Made by a program: the position numbers and the translations under genes
Part shown: positions 24,475 through 32,257 of the stretch, piece by piece
Layout: every line of letters begins with the position of its first letter
How positions within the stretch are numbered: position 1 is the first letter of the stretch
Notes under the pieces: generated by a model
The model's input: only the letters and a program-made list of their open reading frames with translations
What the model was told of the DNA's origin: nothing
Databases searched by the model: none
Assembly: GCA_016782545.1 (NCBI GenBank)
Contig: JADHYG010000001.1
Coordinates: forward strand, 1-64,000
Direction of reading: 5' to 3'
Origin: Candidatus Microgenomates bacterium
Lineage (GTDB): Bacteria > Patescibacteria > Microgenomatia > JADHYG01
DNA: 64,000 nucleotides

Positions 24475-25374
24475 TCAATGCGCTAAAAGTTTGTCATTCC
24501 GTTTACGTTTAACAGGCCTTGATTCGCTGATGCCGACTCCAATAGTAATAATAACCGCTCCGATTAAAAATGGCAAAGAAACTTTTTCTCCAAGCCAGAA
24601 AAAAGCCAGAGGTGCAGTAAAAATTGGTTTTAAATAGTCAAAAAGAGTTGCTTCCGAAGCTTCGATCAAAGAAACGCCTAAATTATAGGTAAAAAAGGCA
24701 ATGCAGGAGGAGAAAATTGACATATAGAGAATGCCGGGGAGAGCCGCCAGAGGCGGAGTAATGAGCAATGAGTAATGAGTAATGGGAAATTTTGAAATTA
24801 GAAAAAAAGGAGTTAATGTTAAAAGACCTGAGAAGAAGCTGAAAAAGGTGACAGTAATGGGGTGATATTTTAAAGAGTCTTTTTTATACAAAATGATGTA
24901 AATTGTCCAGGCAACATAAGATAAAAAAACAAGAAAATTACCAAATAAGGCTTGGGAATTACCATTATTCCTTTTAAGCAGTGGTTCCATAATAGCAATT
25001 AGGGCACCGAAGACAGCAATTGAAAGACCGATTTTTTCCCGCCGAGCTACTTTCTCTTTTAGAAAATGGGAACCAGCAAAAACAATCATAATTGGTCCTA
25101 AAAGCGAAATCAAAGAAACATCAATGGCAGTGGTGTATTTCATGCCCTCAAAAAGAAGGTAAAGAGTAACAGTGGTTGACAGGGTTCCTAATAAAAAAAG
25201 TTTGAGAAAATCTTTTTTAGAAATAGGATGCTTTTTGATAAATATAAGGAAAAAGGGGAATAGAATTGCTGAGCTAATTAAAAACCTGAAAAACAAAAAA
25301 CTTAGAGGATCAATAAAATTTAAAGTATATTTAATTACTACTACTGCCACACCGAAGATAATACTGGTAATCAA
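24475..25374 (-). CDS. EamA/DMT-family transporter
   Basis: Ten hydrophobic segments in two halves fit the drug/metabolite transporter fold, with the second repeat [27 protein letters not shown]. The frame opens with TTG 25374; an in-frame extension back to the hisS stop exists (LPKRTLAHLA), so the start is uncertain. The stretch [12 protein letters not shown] (about 199-210) is encoded by tandem 7-mers of the CATTACT type. It lies 35 bases after hisS on the same strand. The substrate is unknown. Confidence 0.85.
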   Translation of the reverse strand: MITSIIFGVAVVVIKYTLNFIDPLSFLFFRFLISSAILFPFFLIFIKKHPISKKDFLKLFLLGTLSTTVTLYLLFEGMKYTTAIDVSLISLLGPIMIVFAGSHFLKEKVARREKIGLSIAVFGALIAIMEPLLKRNNGNSQALFGNFLVFLSYVAWTIYIILYKKDSLKYHPITVTFFSFFSGLLTLTPFFLISKFPITHYSLLITPPLAALPGILYMSIFSSCIAFFTYNLGVSLIEASEATLFDYLKPIFTAPLAFFWLGEKVSLPFLIGAVIITIGVGISESRPVKRKRNDKLLAH

Positions 25375-25409
25375 AAGAGCGAGATGAGCAAGAGTGCGTT
25401 TGGGCAGGT

Positions 25410-26630
25410 TTACCTTTTTTTAAGTTTTTTAATGATATTATCTAAAGAATCAGTTTGTTGTGTTCTATTCTGAAGATTTTTTAAAGTGATAATATTTTTT
25501 TTGATTTCTTCAGGGCCTAAAATAATGGCATAGGCGATTCCTTTTTTATCAGCGTATTTGAGCTGTTTGTCGAGCTTTGTGCTGGGATTGGAATAGAGAT
25601 CAGTATTAATGCCCACAGTTCGGAGCTTTGAAGCCAGTTTGATTGATTCTTTTAAAAGCTCAGGTGAGAAAATAGTGACTAAGACTTGAGTTTTAGTTCT
25701 TGGATTAGGAATAAGATTAAATTGCTTCATAGCTTCTAAGGTGCGGTCAAAGCCTAAGCCAAAACCAGTAGCCGCAACATCTATTTTTTGGAAAGTGCCG
25801 ATTAATTTATCAAATCTTTCACCACCTAAAACAGAACCAGCTTCAAAACCAGGAATTTCTATTTCCCAGATAGGACCTGTTGAGTAGCTAAAAGAACGTG
25901 CCAAAGCAGGCTCAAATTTATACCAAGAATTAGAAAAGCCAGCCGTTTTAAGATAATCAAAGATAGTCTTAATAGTTTGATTGGGTTTTAAGCTTACTAC
26001 TTTTTTAAGATATTCTTCTGCCTGAGTTTGACTATAACCTTTTTTTGCTATTTCTTGGATGACCGCTTCTTGACCGATTTTTTTAAGCTTATCAATACAG
26101 ACAATAACCGGATAGGGAATGTCTTTATACATTGAACGATCATTGATTAAAGTTCTTATTTCCTTAAAGCCAAGACTTTTATAAATATCCATGGAGAGGG
26201 CAATGACTTCAGCATCTGCTTCTGGTCCAGGAACACCAAAAATATCTGCATCAGAATGTATAAATTCTCGATATCGCCCTTTTTGGGGTTTTTCTGCTCG
26301 CCAAACAGGTTGGATCTGGTATCGTTTAAAAGGCAAAGAAATTTTGTCTGGATATTGGGCAACAAAGCGTGCGGCAGGCACAGATTGATCGTAACGAAGA
26401 GCAACCCAGCGCCTACCTTGATCTTGGAATTTATAGAAAAGCTTTTCATCTTCACCAATTTGGCCGGCAAATGTTTCTAGATATTCTAAAGCAGGGGTTT
26501 CAATTGGATCATAGCCATATAACTCAAATACCTGTTTGATTTTATCTTTCAGGTATTGACGTTTAATGGCTTCTTCCGGTAAAAAATCCCGAAAGCCCTT
26601 GAGTGTTTGTGGTTTGATGATTTTTTTCAT
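25410..26630 (-). CDS. hisS: Histidyl-tRNA synthetase
   Basis: The class II synthetase motifs are visible: motif 2 in LRYDQSVPAARFVAQ and FKRYQIQPVWRAEKPQKGRYREFIHSDADIFG, and motif 3 in AATGFGLGFDRTLEAMK. The anticodon-binding domain follows (VLVTIFSPELLKESIKLASKLR, then YADKKGIAYAIILGPEE). Length 406 is normal. It charges tRNA-His; a tRNA with His-type acceptor features but a UAA anticodon lies 2.9 kb upstream on the same strand. Confidence 0.95.
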   Translation of the reverse strand: MKKIIKPQTLKGFRDFLPEEAIKRQYLKDKIKQVFELYGYDPIETPALEYLETFAGQIGEDEKLFYKFQDQGRRWVALRYDQSVPAARFVAQYPDKISLPFKRYQIQPVWRAEKPQKGRYREFIHSDADIFGVPGPEADAEVIALSMDIYKSLGFKEIRTLINDRSMYKDIPYPVIVCIDKLKKIGQEAVIQEIAKKGYSQTQAEEYLKKVVSLKPNQTIKTIFDYLKTAGFSNSWYKFEPALARSFSYSTGPIWEIEIPGFEAGSVLGGERFDKLIGTFQKIDVAATGFGLGFDRTLEAMKQFNLIPNPRTKTQVLVTIFSPELLKESIKLASKLRTVGINTDLYSNPSTKLDKQLKYADKKGIAYAIILGPEEIKKNIITLKNLQNRTQQTDSLDNIIKKLKKR

Positions 26631-26668
26631 GATTGCTTCTTTATTATATTATCATTAATCACTAAAAA

Positions 26669-27397
26669 TTAATAGTTTTTTAAAGCAATTTGCTTGTCAG
26701 AAATAATTCTCACTTGTCCCTTGATAGCAAAAACATTACCTCTTTTCTTAATTTGCATTATTTGCCCGCTTGACTGGGTGATTTTTTCTTTTCCTTTAAT
26801 AAGATAAAAAGCCAAACTGCCTGAGCCACAGGCGTTTTCTTCCACAATAGTGTTGGTATCTTTGACATAAACAATTGGGCAGATGCTATTTTTATTATAA
26901 AAAATTACACCCCAGGCTTTTTGTTTGATTGTTTGACCAAATCTCTTCTTGATTGTTTTAAAAGCCGATAAATAATCCTTTTTGGCAAAAGACTTCTTAA
27001 TGACAAAATAGGCGATTCCTTTTAAATCAACAAAGTCAAAACCATTAACTCTTGATTTTTTAATACCAGGAATACTGAGTAAAATACTTGAGGCGTTGTT
27101 TTTAGTTTTTTGAAATTTTACTGAATCAGAAAGCCCAGAAGTCTTTAATTTTAGACTGTTCCTTTTTAATTTCTGAGCTAAATAATAGCCAAAAGCAAGG
27201 GTGGCATTAATTGAAAGTTCACCGCCCATCATTTCTAATTTATTGTCAACAATAAAGCCAACTTGTTCTATTCTGGGAAATTGACCCATAATTTCATTGG
27301 CAACAGCAGGCCTTCTGTTTTTAGAAACAGAATCTTTGACTAAGGCAGTAATATTGCCTAAAGGATTAATAATGACAAAATTGACAGTTTTTTTCAT
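26669..27397 (-). CDS. Diaminopimelate epimerase-fold protein
   Basis: The 242-residue protein shows the two-lobed DapF fold. The second active-site loop is intact (ENACGSGSLA). The first, normally CGNG(A/S)R, reads MMGGELSINATLAFG, so one catalytic Cys is missing. It may be a racemase or isomerase for another amino acid with altered chemistry, or a derived non-epimerase; DAP use cannot be assumed. It lies 38 bases from hisS on the same strand, and an intrinsic terminator for the upstream gene precedes its start. Confidence 0.7.
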   Translation of the reverse strand: MKKTVNFVIINPLGNITALVKDSVSKNRRPAVANEIMGQFPRIEQVGFIVDNKLEMMGGELSINATLAFGYYLAQKLKRNSLKLKTSGLSDSVKFQKTKNNASSILLSIPGIKKSRVNGFDFVDLKGIAYFVIKKSFAKKDYLSAFKTIKKRFGQTIKQKAWGVIFYNKNSICPIVYVKDTNTIVEENACGSGSLAFYLIKGKEKITQSSGQIMQIKKRGNVFAIKGQVRIISDKQIALKNY

Positions 27398-27405
27398 AGC
27401 ACTAA

Positions 27406-27430
27406 AAAACCCGCCGGTTGGCGGGTTAAA
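27406..27430 (-). terminator. Rho-independent terminator of the 27668 gene
   Basis: On the minus strand AACCCGCC-AACC-GGCGGGTT is followed by a run of T. It ends transcription before the DapF-like gene. The rest of 27431-27667 has no gene; it contains a weaker echo (AACCCACCAACC at 27466-27477). Confidence 0.75.
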
Positions 27431-27667
27431 ATTCTATTATTTTGTTGGTTAAAACACCACTAAAAACCCACCAACCGAAAGGGCTGATAGGTGATGATGA
27501 ACTTTTACTAATGACTTTTTCCTTTTCATATTAGCCTTAATATACCAAAAATCTCTTTGTTTGTCAAAAAATTGTCAAATAACGAACTAAAGTTTGTCAT
27601 TTCATTTTATACATTCCCAAATTCTCAATTCCAGTGGTAAATTGAAATTGGGTTTAAAAATCCTTGA

Positions 27668-28186
27668 TTAGTAAAAATCTAACTGTTTTATAAGCTCTTT
27701 GATGATTCTAGCTTTTCTTTTGCCTGTCTTCATGAGCGTTCTTTGAATAATGGATTTTCTAAACTCGTTTTCTAAGATTTTCAGATTTGAGCTTTTTTTT
27801 GAAAAAATAATTTTAAAATTCTTGATCAAGATTAGTTCTTCTCTGATTTCCTTTTTAGTTTTGGTTTTTTTAATCAAAAAATTAACATAACAATTTTTAT
27901 ATTGTTCCAAAGTCTTGCAATTTAGGTATTTTTGCGGCCCAAAGATTTTTTTGTCTTTTTTACTTGCTAAACATAATGTAGCAGAGAAAACTTTCCCTTT
28001 TTCGTTCTTTAAAAGTAAATATAAATGGCATTTTAAACAATTATTTTTACATTTTTGTACATCTTCGGTATCAAAAACAAATCTATATCCACGCCAATTA
28101 TCAAGGCCAATGTTGATAAAGCCTTTATATTTTTTTTCAAGCTGTTTAAATTTTTTGATGGCTAAGTTTAAAATATTTTTATTCAT
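27668..28186 (-). CDS. Hypothetical Cys-containing protein, 172 aa
   Basis: I do not recognise the family. The protein is basic. A Cys/His cluster lies in the first half (VQKCKNNCLKCHLYLL at about 44-59), with further Cys in LNCKTLEQYKNC, which could bind a metal. The C-terminal part is helical and Lys/Arg-rich. It lies downstream of the radical SAM gene on the same strand but a strong hairpin separates them. Its own terminator follows. Confidence 0.6.
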   Translation of the reverse strand: MNKNILNLAIKKFKQLEKKYKGFINIGLDNWRGYRFVFDTEDVQKCKNNCLKCHLYLLLKNEKGKVFSATLCLASKKDKKIFGPQKYLNCKTLEQYKNCYVNFLIKKTKTKKEIREELILIKNFKIIFSKKSSNLKILENEFRKSIIQRTLMKTGKRKARIIKELIKQLDFY

Positions 28187-28201
28187 ATGCTGAAATAGGG
28201 T

Positions 28202-28269
28202 GGGAAACAGCTCAAGGCCTTAGTAACTGATCGTGATTGATCTTTGTTTTCAGGCCAAGAGCTGTTTCC
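28202..28269. terminator. Hairpin GGAAACAGCTC / GAGCTGTTTCC
   Basis: An 11-bp perfect stem with an inner GGCCT/AGGCC stem lies just after the radical SAM stop (minus strand). On the minus strand it ends GAGCTGTTTCCCACCC with no T-run, so it may be a 3'-end stabiliser rather than a terminator. Confidence 0.55.
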
Positions 28270-28317
28270 TTTTCCTACTTAGTGTTTTCCCATGTTGGCC
28301 CCTTTGATAGCGTTTTG

Positions 28318-29436
28318 CTACTGAGCCGCAATAATGGCTCTGGGGTTGTCAAATTCCTGTTGAATTGGACAGAGAGGGTAGCTTAGGTAAGAGCTACCAA
28401 AGCTTTCTGCCGTAGCTCGGCAGCCTCCGCGGCATTTGTCCCAGATCGGACAGCGAGCGCATGGTCCTTGCATTTGTTTTTGCTTAAGGGTGCGTCGTGC
28501 TTGTATGATTGGATGGGCGATTGCCTTGCCGATAGGATCGCTATCTGTGTTGAAGTTGGCAAGGATTGTTTGGTTGTTGGAACAAGACTGAATTCGGCCA
28601 TCGGCGCAGAAGTAGAGAGCCGTGTCGTAGAACGGGCAGCTGCCCAGCACGTGTGGCATCAGAAACTCGGGCTTTGCTAGTCTGCGTTTTGCATGGGCCT
28701 CCTCAATTTGCCTCATCAGCCAGCGGATAGTAGGAATCTTTGGGGCAAGCTCAAAGTATTTCCAGTTTGCTGATTCGCCGTTTCCCATGAGCTCAAGGTC
28801 TGGTTTGAAACCCAAATCAAGACCAAGCTCATAGTATTGGGGTACATAAGGCATGTTGTTGAGTTCAGGTCCCTCGCGAAGGAGGTTTTCCACGAACAAT
28901 AGGCCAGATTTAGCATAGCCAACCTCCAGTGCCGTGTAGAGACCTCGGATGAGTCTCTTAGCCGTGGTTACATCTTTGCCGATCATCTTTGCCTGGAGTT
29001 CAAGCTGGGTGGAATCATTGGGATTGCCAATATTGAGTTTCATGGTAACAGGGATTTCTCTAGCCAGCAGCCACTTGGCTTTCTTGTTGGTTATGAAGAC
29101 TCCATTGCTGAAGACCCATGGCTTGATGCCTCTTTGAAGGCATTCTTCGACGATCATCTGAGTGACTGGCCAGCAGACAGGTTCTAGCGGTTCACCGCCG
29201 ATGATATCCAACGATTCTACCTCTACACCGCCATTATGGATCTTGACCAGATCAAAAACCCGTACGGCAGTTTCAAGGTTGAATTGCTGGAGCGGTCCGT
29301 GGTTCCTTCCAGACTCTATCATGTAGCAGCCTGGACAGGCACAGGTTGAACACCTATTGGTAGTTTCAAAGATCAAGGCTTCAACTTTTTGTTGCGCTGC
29401 TTCAGTTTTCCCGTCATACCTTTTAGTGATAGACAT
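28318..29436 (-). CDS. Radical SAM / SPASM-domain protein
   Basis: The N-terminal cluster motif is TTNRCSTCACPGCYM (Cys29, 32, 34, 37), a CX4CX2C rather than CX3CX2C spacing; GGEP follows at about 79-82. A SPASM domain with GSCPFYDTALYFCADGRIQSCSN and CARCPIWDKCRGGCRA would bind extra clusters. Such enzymes often modify peptides or act in anaerobic maturation; no precursor peptide is evident nearby. Codon use is clearly richer in G and C than in the neighbours, which suggests transfer. A purine-rich AAAGGAG ribosome site precedes the start. Confidence 0.87.
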   Translation of the reverse strand: MSITKRYDGKTEAAQQKVEALIFETTNRCSTCACPGCYMIESGRNHGPLQQFNLETAVRVFDLVKIHNGGVEVESLDIIGGEPLEPVCWPVTQMIVEECLQRGIKPWVFSNGVFITNKKAKWLLAREIPVTMKLNIGNPNDSTQLELQAKMIGKDVTTAKRLIRGLYTALEVGYAKSGLLFVENLLREGPELNNMPYVPQYYELGLDLGFKPDLELMGNGESANWKYFELAPKIPTIRWLMRQIEEAHAKRRLAKPEFLMPHVLGSCPFYDTALYFCADGRIQSCSNNQTILANFNTDSDPIGKAIAHPIIQARRTLKQKQMQGPCARCPIWDKCRGGCRATAESFGSSYLSYPLCPIQQEFDNPRAIIAAQ

Positions 29437-29541
29437 TTTAATCTCCTTTTTTTAGTTTTGGGAATTTGGGAAAGCACTAAGTTTTCAAAGAGCAAAGCAA
29501 AGAAATTCGTCTCGCTTTTAAGAAGAGAATCTTTACTTTGG

Positions 29542-29614
29542 GTGACTGAGGGGATTTGAACCCCTGATCTGTCCGATTTAATCGGACTGTTTTTACCACT
29601 AAACTACAACCACC
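29542..29614 (-). tRNA. tRNA with His-type acceptor and UAA anticodon
   Basis: Reading the minus strand, GTGGTTG (positions 1-7) pairs with CAGTCAC (66-72), the D arm is GTTT/AAAC, the anticodon stem GTCCG/CGGAC encloses ATTAAAT, the variable loop has five bases, and the T arm is AGGGG/CCCCT around TTCAAAT. A G at -1 (29615) faces C73, the hallmark of tRNA-His. The anticodon (34-36) is UAA, which would read UUA (Leu), yet leucine tRNAs have long variable arms and A73. It may be functional with unusual identity, or a tRNA-derived sequence. CCA is not encoded. Confidence 0.75.
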
Positions 29615-29633
29615 TTTTTTTCCCACTAAAAAA

Positions 29634-29704
29634 ACCTAACCTTGGTTTAGCTCACAAAATCGGAAAGAGTAGGGGAGTTATGGGCTAAACTCTAGTTAGG
29701 TTTA
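29634..29704 (-). ncRNA. Structured leader-like element upstream of the tRNA
   Basis: AAACCTAAC pairs with GTTAGGTTT, and inside it GTTTAGC pairs with GCTAAAC. On the minus strand the outer stem is followed by a T-run, 20 bases before the tRNA. This is either a terminator for upstream transcription or a regulated leader. No known riboswitch class was recognised. Confidence 0.45.
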
Positions 29705-29740
29705 TGAATTATGATGATGATTTAAGACACGAGAAAAAGA

Positions 29741-29766
29741 ACCGTCTTTTGCGGTTGTGTTTTTTG
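29741..29766. terminator. Hairpin AACCG / CGGTT with flanking T and A runs
   Basis: AACCGTCTTTTGCGGTT has a T-rich run on both strands (GTGTTTTTTG on plus, CTTTTTCTC on minus), so it could stop transcription from either side. It lies between the second TrpR-type operator and the tRNA. Confidence 0.5.
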
Positions 29767-29804
29767 AAGTTATTGGTGATAGAGAAGTGGCTTTTATATA
29801 TACC

Positions 29805-29827
29805 ATGTTAATATGTTAACATGATAA
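29805..29827. promoter_or_regulatory. Operator copy 2 for the TrpR/YerC-like repressor
   Basis: On the minus strand the site reads TTATCATGTTAACATATTAA and continues CAT. It matches 30225-30247 almost base for base. It overlaps a possible promoter facing the tRNA and radical SAM gene (TTATCA, then TATATA). Confidence 0.6.
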
Positions 29828-29929
29828 TATAACATAGGAAAAAGAATTTGTCAAGAGACAAATTAAATTGTTAATTGCTGATTGTTAATTGTTAGGAAAA
29901 GAAAGGAAAAAAGAAATACAACTGGAACA

Positions 29930-30223
29930 TTATTTTTTAAGTCGTTTTAGAATGAGTTTGTAGCCGTTACGGCCGCGGAAAAGCCAGTGGGCGACACGGG
30001 AAACAGTTGTGGTGGACATTTTTAGTTTTTCGGCCACTTTGAGATAAGATGAGCCTTGATTTAAAAGTTTGGCGGCTTGAAAGCGATTGCTGAATTCTTT
30101 GATTTCTGCAATGGTTAAAAGATCGCGGAAAAATTTTATAGCTTCTTCTTTATTTTTTAATTTCAAGATTGCTTCAAAAAGCTCTTTGGTTTTTTTATCA
30201 GGATAAGTTTCTTTTTTTGTCAT
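29930..30223 (-). CDS. TrpR / YerC-YecD family repressor
   Basis: The 97-residue protein fits the TrpR superfamily: RDLLTIAEIKEFSNRFQAAKLLNQGSSYLKVAEKLKMSTTTVSRV contains the helix-turn-helix (about 52-77). TrpR-like proteins bind short palindromes; a 23-base palindrome-containing site lies immediately before this gene and again 400 bases downstream. Autoregulation plus control of the downstream region is inferred. No Shine-Dalgarno is seen, so the mRNA may be leaderless. Whether it senses tryptophan is unknown, although a tryptophanase-family gene is in the window. Confidence 0.85.
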   Translation of the reverse strand: MTKKETYPDKKTKELFEAILKLKNKEEAIKFFRDLLTIAEIKEFSNRFQAAKLLNQGSSYLKVAEKLKMSTTTVSRVAHWLFRGRNGYKLILKRLKK

Positions 30224-30224
30224 T

Positions 30225-30247
30225 TTGTTAATATGTTAACACGATAA
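30225..30247. promoter_or_regulatory. Operator copy 1 for the TrpR/YerC-like repressor
   Basis: GTTAATATGTTAAC (30227-30240) lies four bases before the start codon. On the minus strand the full site reads TTATCGTGTTAACATATTAA and continues CAA. It is shared with 29805-29827. Confidence 0.6.
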
Positions 30248-30288
30248 GGGTGGGGCCGTCAATCTAAGAAAAGATGTGGAAAAATTCG

Positions 30289-31068
30289 TTAATCCGTTTC
30301 GACAGGAGTTTCTTCTTTTTCAACCACGCCAAGAGCTTTGCCGGGAATGACTAAAATGCGGAGAGCAGTGAGGCGGGAATCTTCTTTTGCGTTTTCAGTA
30401 CCGACAACATGAATGTGGTCGTCAACTTTTATTTTTGAAAGTCCGCCTTTAGTGAGGTCTTCACCTTTTTCAAAAATATTGCATTGGGTTGTTTTTTCAT
30501 AGTCAACTAAAAAGCCACCATCTTTTTTAGTAGCAACGGTAATGACGCCTGTTCCAACATCAACCTCAGTGACTTTGCCATTAATAATGACTGGTTTTTG
30601 TTTGGCAATAATAATTTTTGGCGTTAATTCTCCTTCTTTTTCAGCAAATCCCATTGCAGAAATGGATTGATTTTCTTCCAGATCTTCGAGCTCAATTTCT
30701 TTTCTTTTTCCTAGGCCAATACTAAAAATTTTGGTTTCTTCACCAACTTTAATGATAATTTCTCCCTTTTTAGTTTCAAGAATGATCGTTGAGGCGGCAA
30801 TTTCTTTAATTTGGCCAAAATGAGCGCGGCGGTTCTTTTTTCTTTGATTGGCCACAGTTTCAGCCACTCTTTCTTTAAGTTGTTGAATTTTGTCTAGTTG
30901 ATCTTTTTTAGGAGAAGGGGTAGCGGCAGTCTCTGCGGCGGAAGTGGATTCTTCTTCTTGGGCAAAGGAGATTGGCAACATAGCAACATAGCAACATAGC
31001 AATGTAGCGATAAAACAAATCAATTTAACAATGTAACAATTTAACAATGTAATAATTCTTTTTTTCAT
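30289..31068 (-). CDS. Secreted/anchored beta-rich protein (DUF5666-like repeats)
   Basis: A signal peptide (about 1-36, ending ISFAQ) precedes a helical linker and three related OB-like segments (GQIKEIAASTIILETKKGEIIIKV, GKVTEVDVGTGVITVATKKDG, KIKVDDHIHVVGTE). This pattern resembles DUF5666-type extracytoplasmic proteins, of unknown function. The signal peptide is encoded largely by repeated ATGTTGCT 8-mers (30972-31050). Its start overlaps the stop of the upstream gene by four bases, so the two are an operon. Confidence 0.65.
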   Translation of the reverse strand: MKKRIITLLNCYIVKLICFIATLLCCYVAMLPISFAQEEESTSAAETAATPSPKKDQLDKIQQLKERVAETVANQRKKNRRAHFGQIKEIAASTIILETKKGEIIIKVGEETKIFSIGLGKRKEIELEDLEENQSISAMGFAEKEGELTPKIIIAKQKPVIINGKVTEVDVGTGVITVATKKDGGFLVDYEKTTQCNIFEKGEDLTKGGLSKIKVDDHIHVVGTENAKEDSRLTALRILVIPGKALGVVEKEETPVETD

Positions 31069-31511
31069 ATTTCTTCCTCGCTGTAATAAACAGTCACTGA
31101 TTTTGTTTCTTCTTGGTTATCATCAGTGTAGACAGTAATGGTGATTTCATTGTCACCCTCTTCAAGTGAGATTTCTGTTTCAAAATTGCCTTTATCATCA
31201 GCCTCGATTGCTTTTTCGTCAACAGGAGAAATAACCACCAGCAAAGCATTGGCTCTGGTTTTGCCGGAAACAGTAATTTTGTCCTCAGAAAAAATAGATT
31301 CACTTTGAGGGTTTTCAAGAGTTAAAGAAGATTCAGCTGAAAGAATAGGCATTAATTCTTCTTCGTTAGTTGTTTCTGTTTTTTCTGTTTCTGTTTGAGA
31401 AGAAGGGTTTTTTGATAAGAATTTAGGCAGAAAAAGAGTTAGAAAAGCAGTTAAGCCGCCAATAACAACGCCAACAATAATTGCTAAAACAATGTCTTTT
31501 TCTATTTTCAT
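31065..31511 (-). CDS. Membrane-anchored Ig-like domain protein
   Basis: From ATG 31511 the protein starts MKIEKDIVLAIIVGVVIGGLTAF, an N-terminal membrane anchor. A Ser/Thr/Glu-rich linker follows and one bacterial Ig-like/glucodextranase-B type domain (about residues 60-148: GKTRANALLVVISPVDEKAIEADDKGNFETEISLEEGDNEITI). The upstream TTG (31556) adds 15 residues without support. It probably faces the outside of the cell with the protein of the next gene, which it overlaps. Confidence 0.7.
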   Translation of the reverse strand: MKIEKDIVLAIIVGVVIGGLTAFLTLFLPKFLSKNPSSQTETEKTETTNEEELMPILSAESSLTLENPQSESIFSEDKITVSGKTRANALLVVISPVDEKAIEADDKGNFETEISLEEGDNEITITVYTDDNQEETKSVTVYYSEEEI

Positions 31512-31651
31512 AGCTATTATGGTGCTTAGGATAGCCGATTTTTTGATTCTTGTCAAGAAAGGGGAAAAATGGTAAATTAGGAAGAAGTAATTAGTAATTA
31601 AGGGAAAAGAAGAAATACAGTAGAAATTCGTTGAAATTCAATAGAAATACG

Positions 31652-32185
31652 ATGGAAATAACAAAGCTGGGGAAAAATTGTTTTAGGATTAAGGGTAAAA
31701 AGGCGATTATTTTAATTGAGCCTTCTTCAGAAATTAAAAATCTGACGGCTCATATTGTTATTACCTCTTCAACGACAGAAACTCAAGTTAAGGGCGAACC
31801 GGTAATAATTTTTGGGCCGGGCGAATATGAAATAAGAGGGATAACAATTTTAGGATTCAGAGAAAAATTCGGAAAATTCTATAAAATAGATGGAGATGGT
31901 TTTTCAGTTTTGTATGTCAGTGATTTGCAAGAAAACATACCAGAAGAAAAGCTGGAGATTTTCAATCATGTTGACATTTTACTTTTACCTGTGGGCAAGC
32001 CGAAAATTGCTTCGGCTTTAGTTTCCGAACTTGAGCCAACCATGATTATACTTACAGATGAAGAGAAAGTTGAGGAATTTTTAAAAGAAGTTGGAACAGA
32101 GAAAGTAGAGAAGCTAGACAAGCTTGTTTTTACTAAAGAAGAATTACCGGAAGAGAGAAAAATAGTATTGCTAAAAAGTGGCTAG
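31652..32185 (+). CDS. Metallo-beta-lactamase-fold-like protein without metal site
   Basis: From ATG 31652 the protein reads MEITKLGKNCFRIKGKKAIILIEP, like the start of UlaG/RomA-type MBL proteins. GPGEYEIRGITILGF and ILLLPVGKP are further matches. The expected HxHxDH motif is not present, so it is unlikely to be an active hydrolase. The upstream frame to TTG 31631 runs through repeats (GAAATTC-type) and is rejected as a start. dnaB follows after a tandem repeat. Confidence 0.7.
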   Translation: MEITKLGKNCFRIKGKKAIILIEPSSEIKNLTAHIVITSSTTETQVKGEPVIIFGPGEYEIRGITILGFREKFGKFYKIDGDGFSVLYVSDLQENIPEEKLEIFNHVDILLLPVGKPKIASALVSELEPTMIILTDEEKVEEFLKEVGTEKVEKLDKLVFTKEELPEERKIVLLKSG

Positions 32186-32202
32186 TGGCTAGTGGTTAGG
32201 TT

Positions 32203-32256
32203 CTAGTTAACTAGAACCTAGAACCTAGAACCTAGAACCTAGAACCTAGAACCTAT
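32203..32256. repeat. Tandem 7-mer repeat (CCTAGAA)n before dnaB
   Basis: At least six head-to-tail copies of CCTAGAA end directly at the dnaB start codon (ATG 32258). No Shine-Dalgarno is present between them and the ATG. Confidence 0.85.
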
Positions 32257-32257
32257 C

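Noticed and set aside
29441..29541. Precursor peptide gene between the radical SAM gene and the tRNA
   Set aside because: No start codon with a ribosome site opens a frame of useful length on the minus strand.
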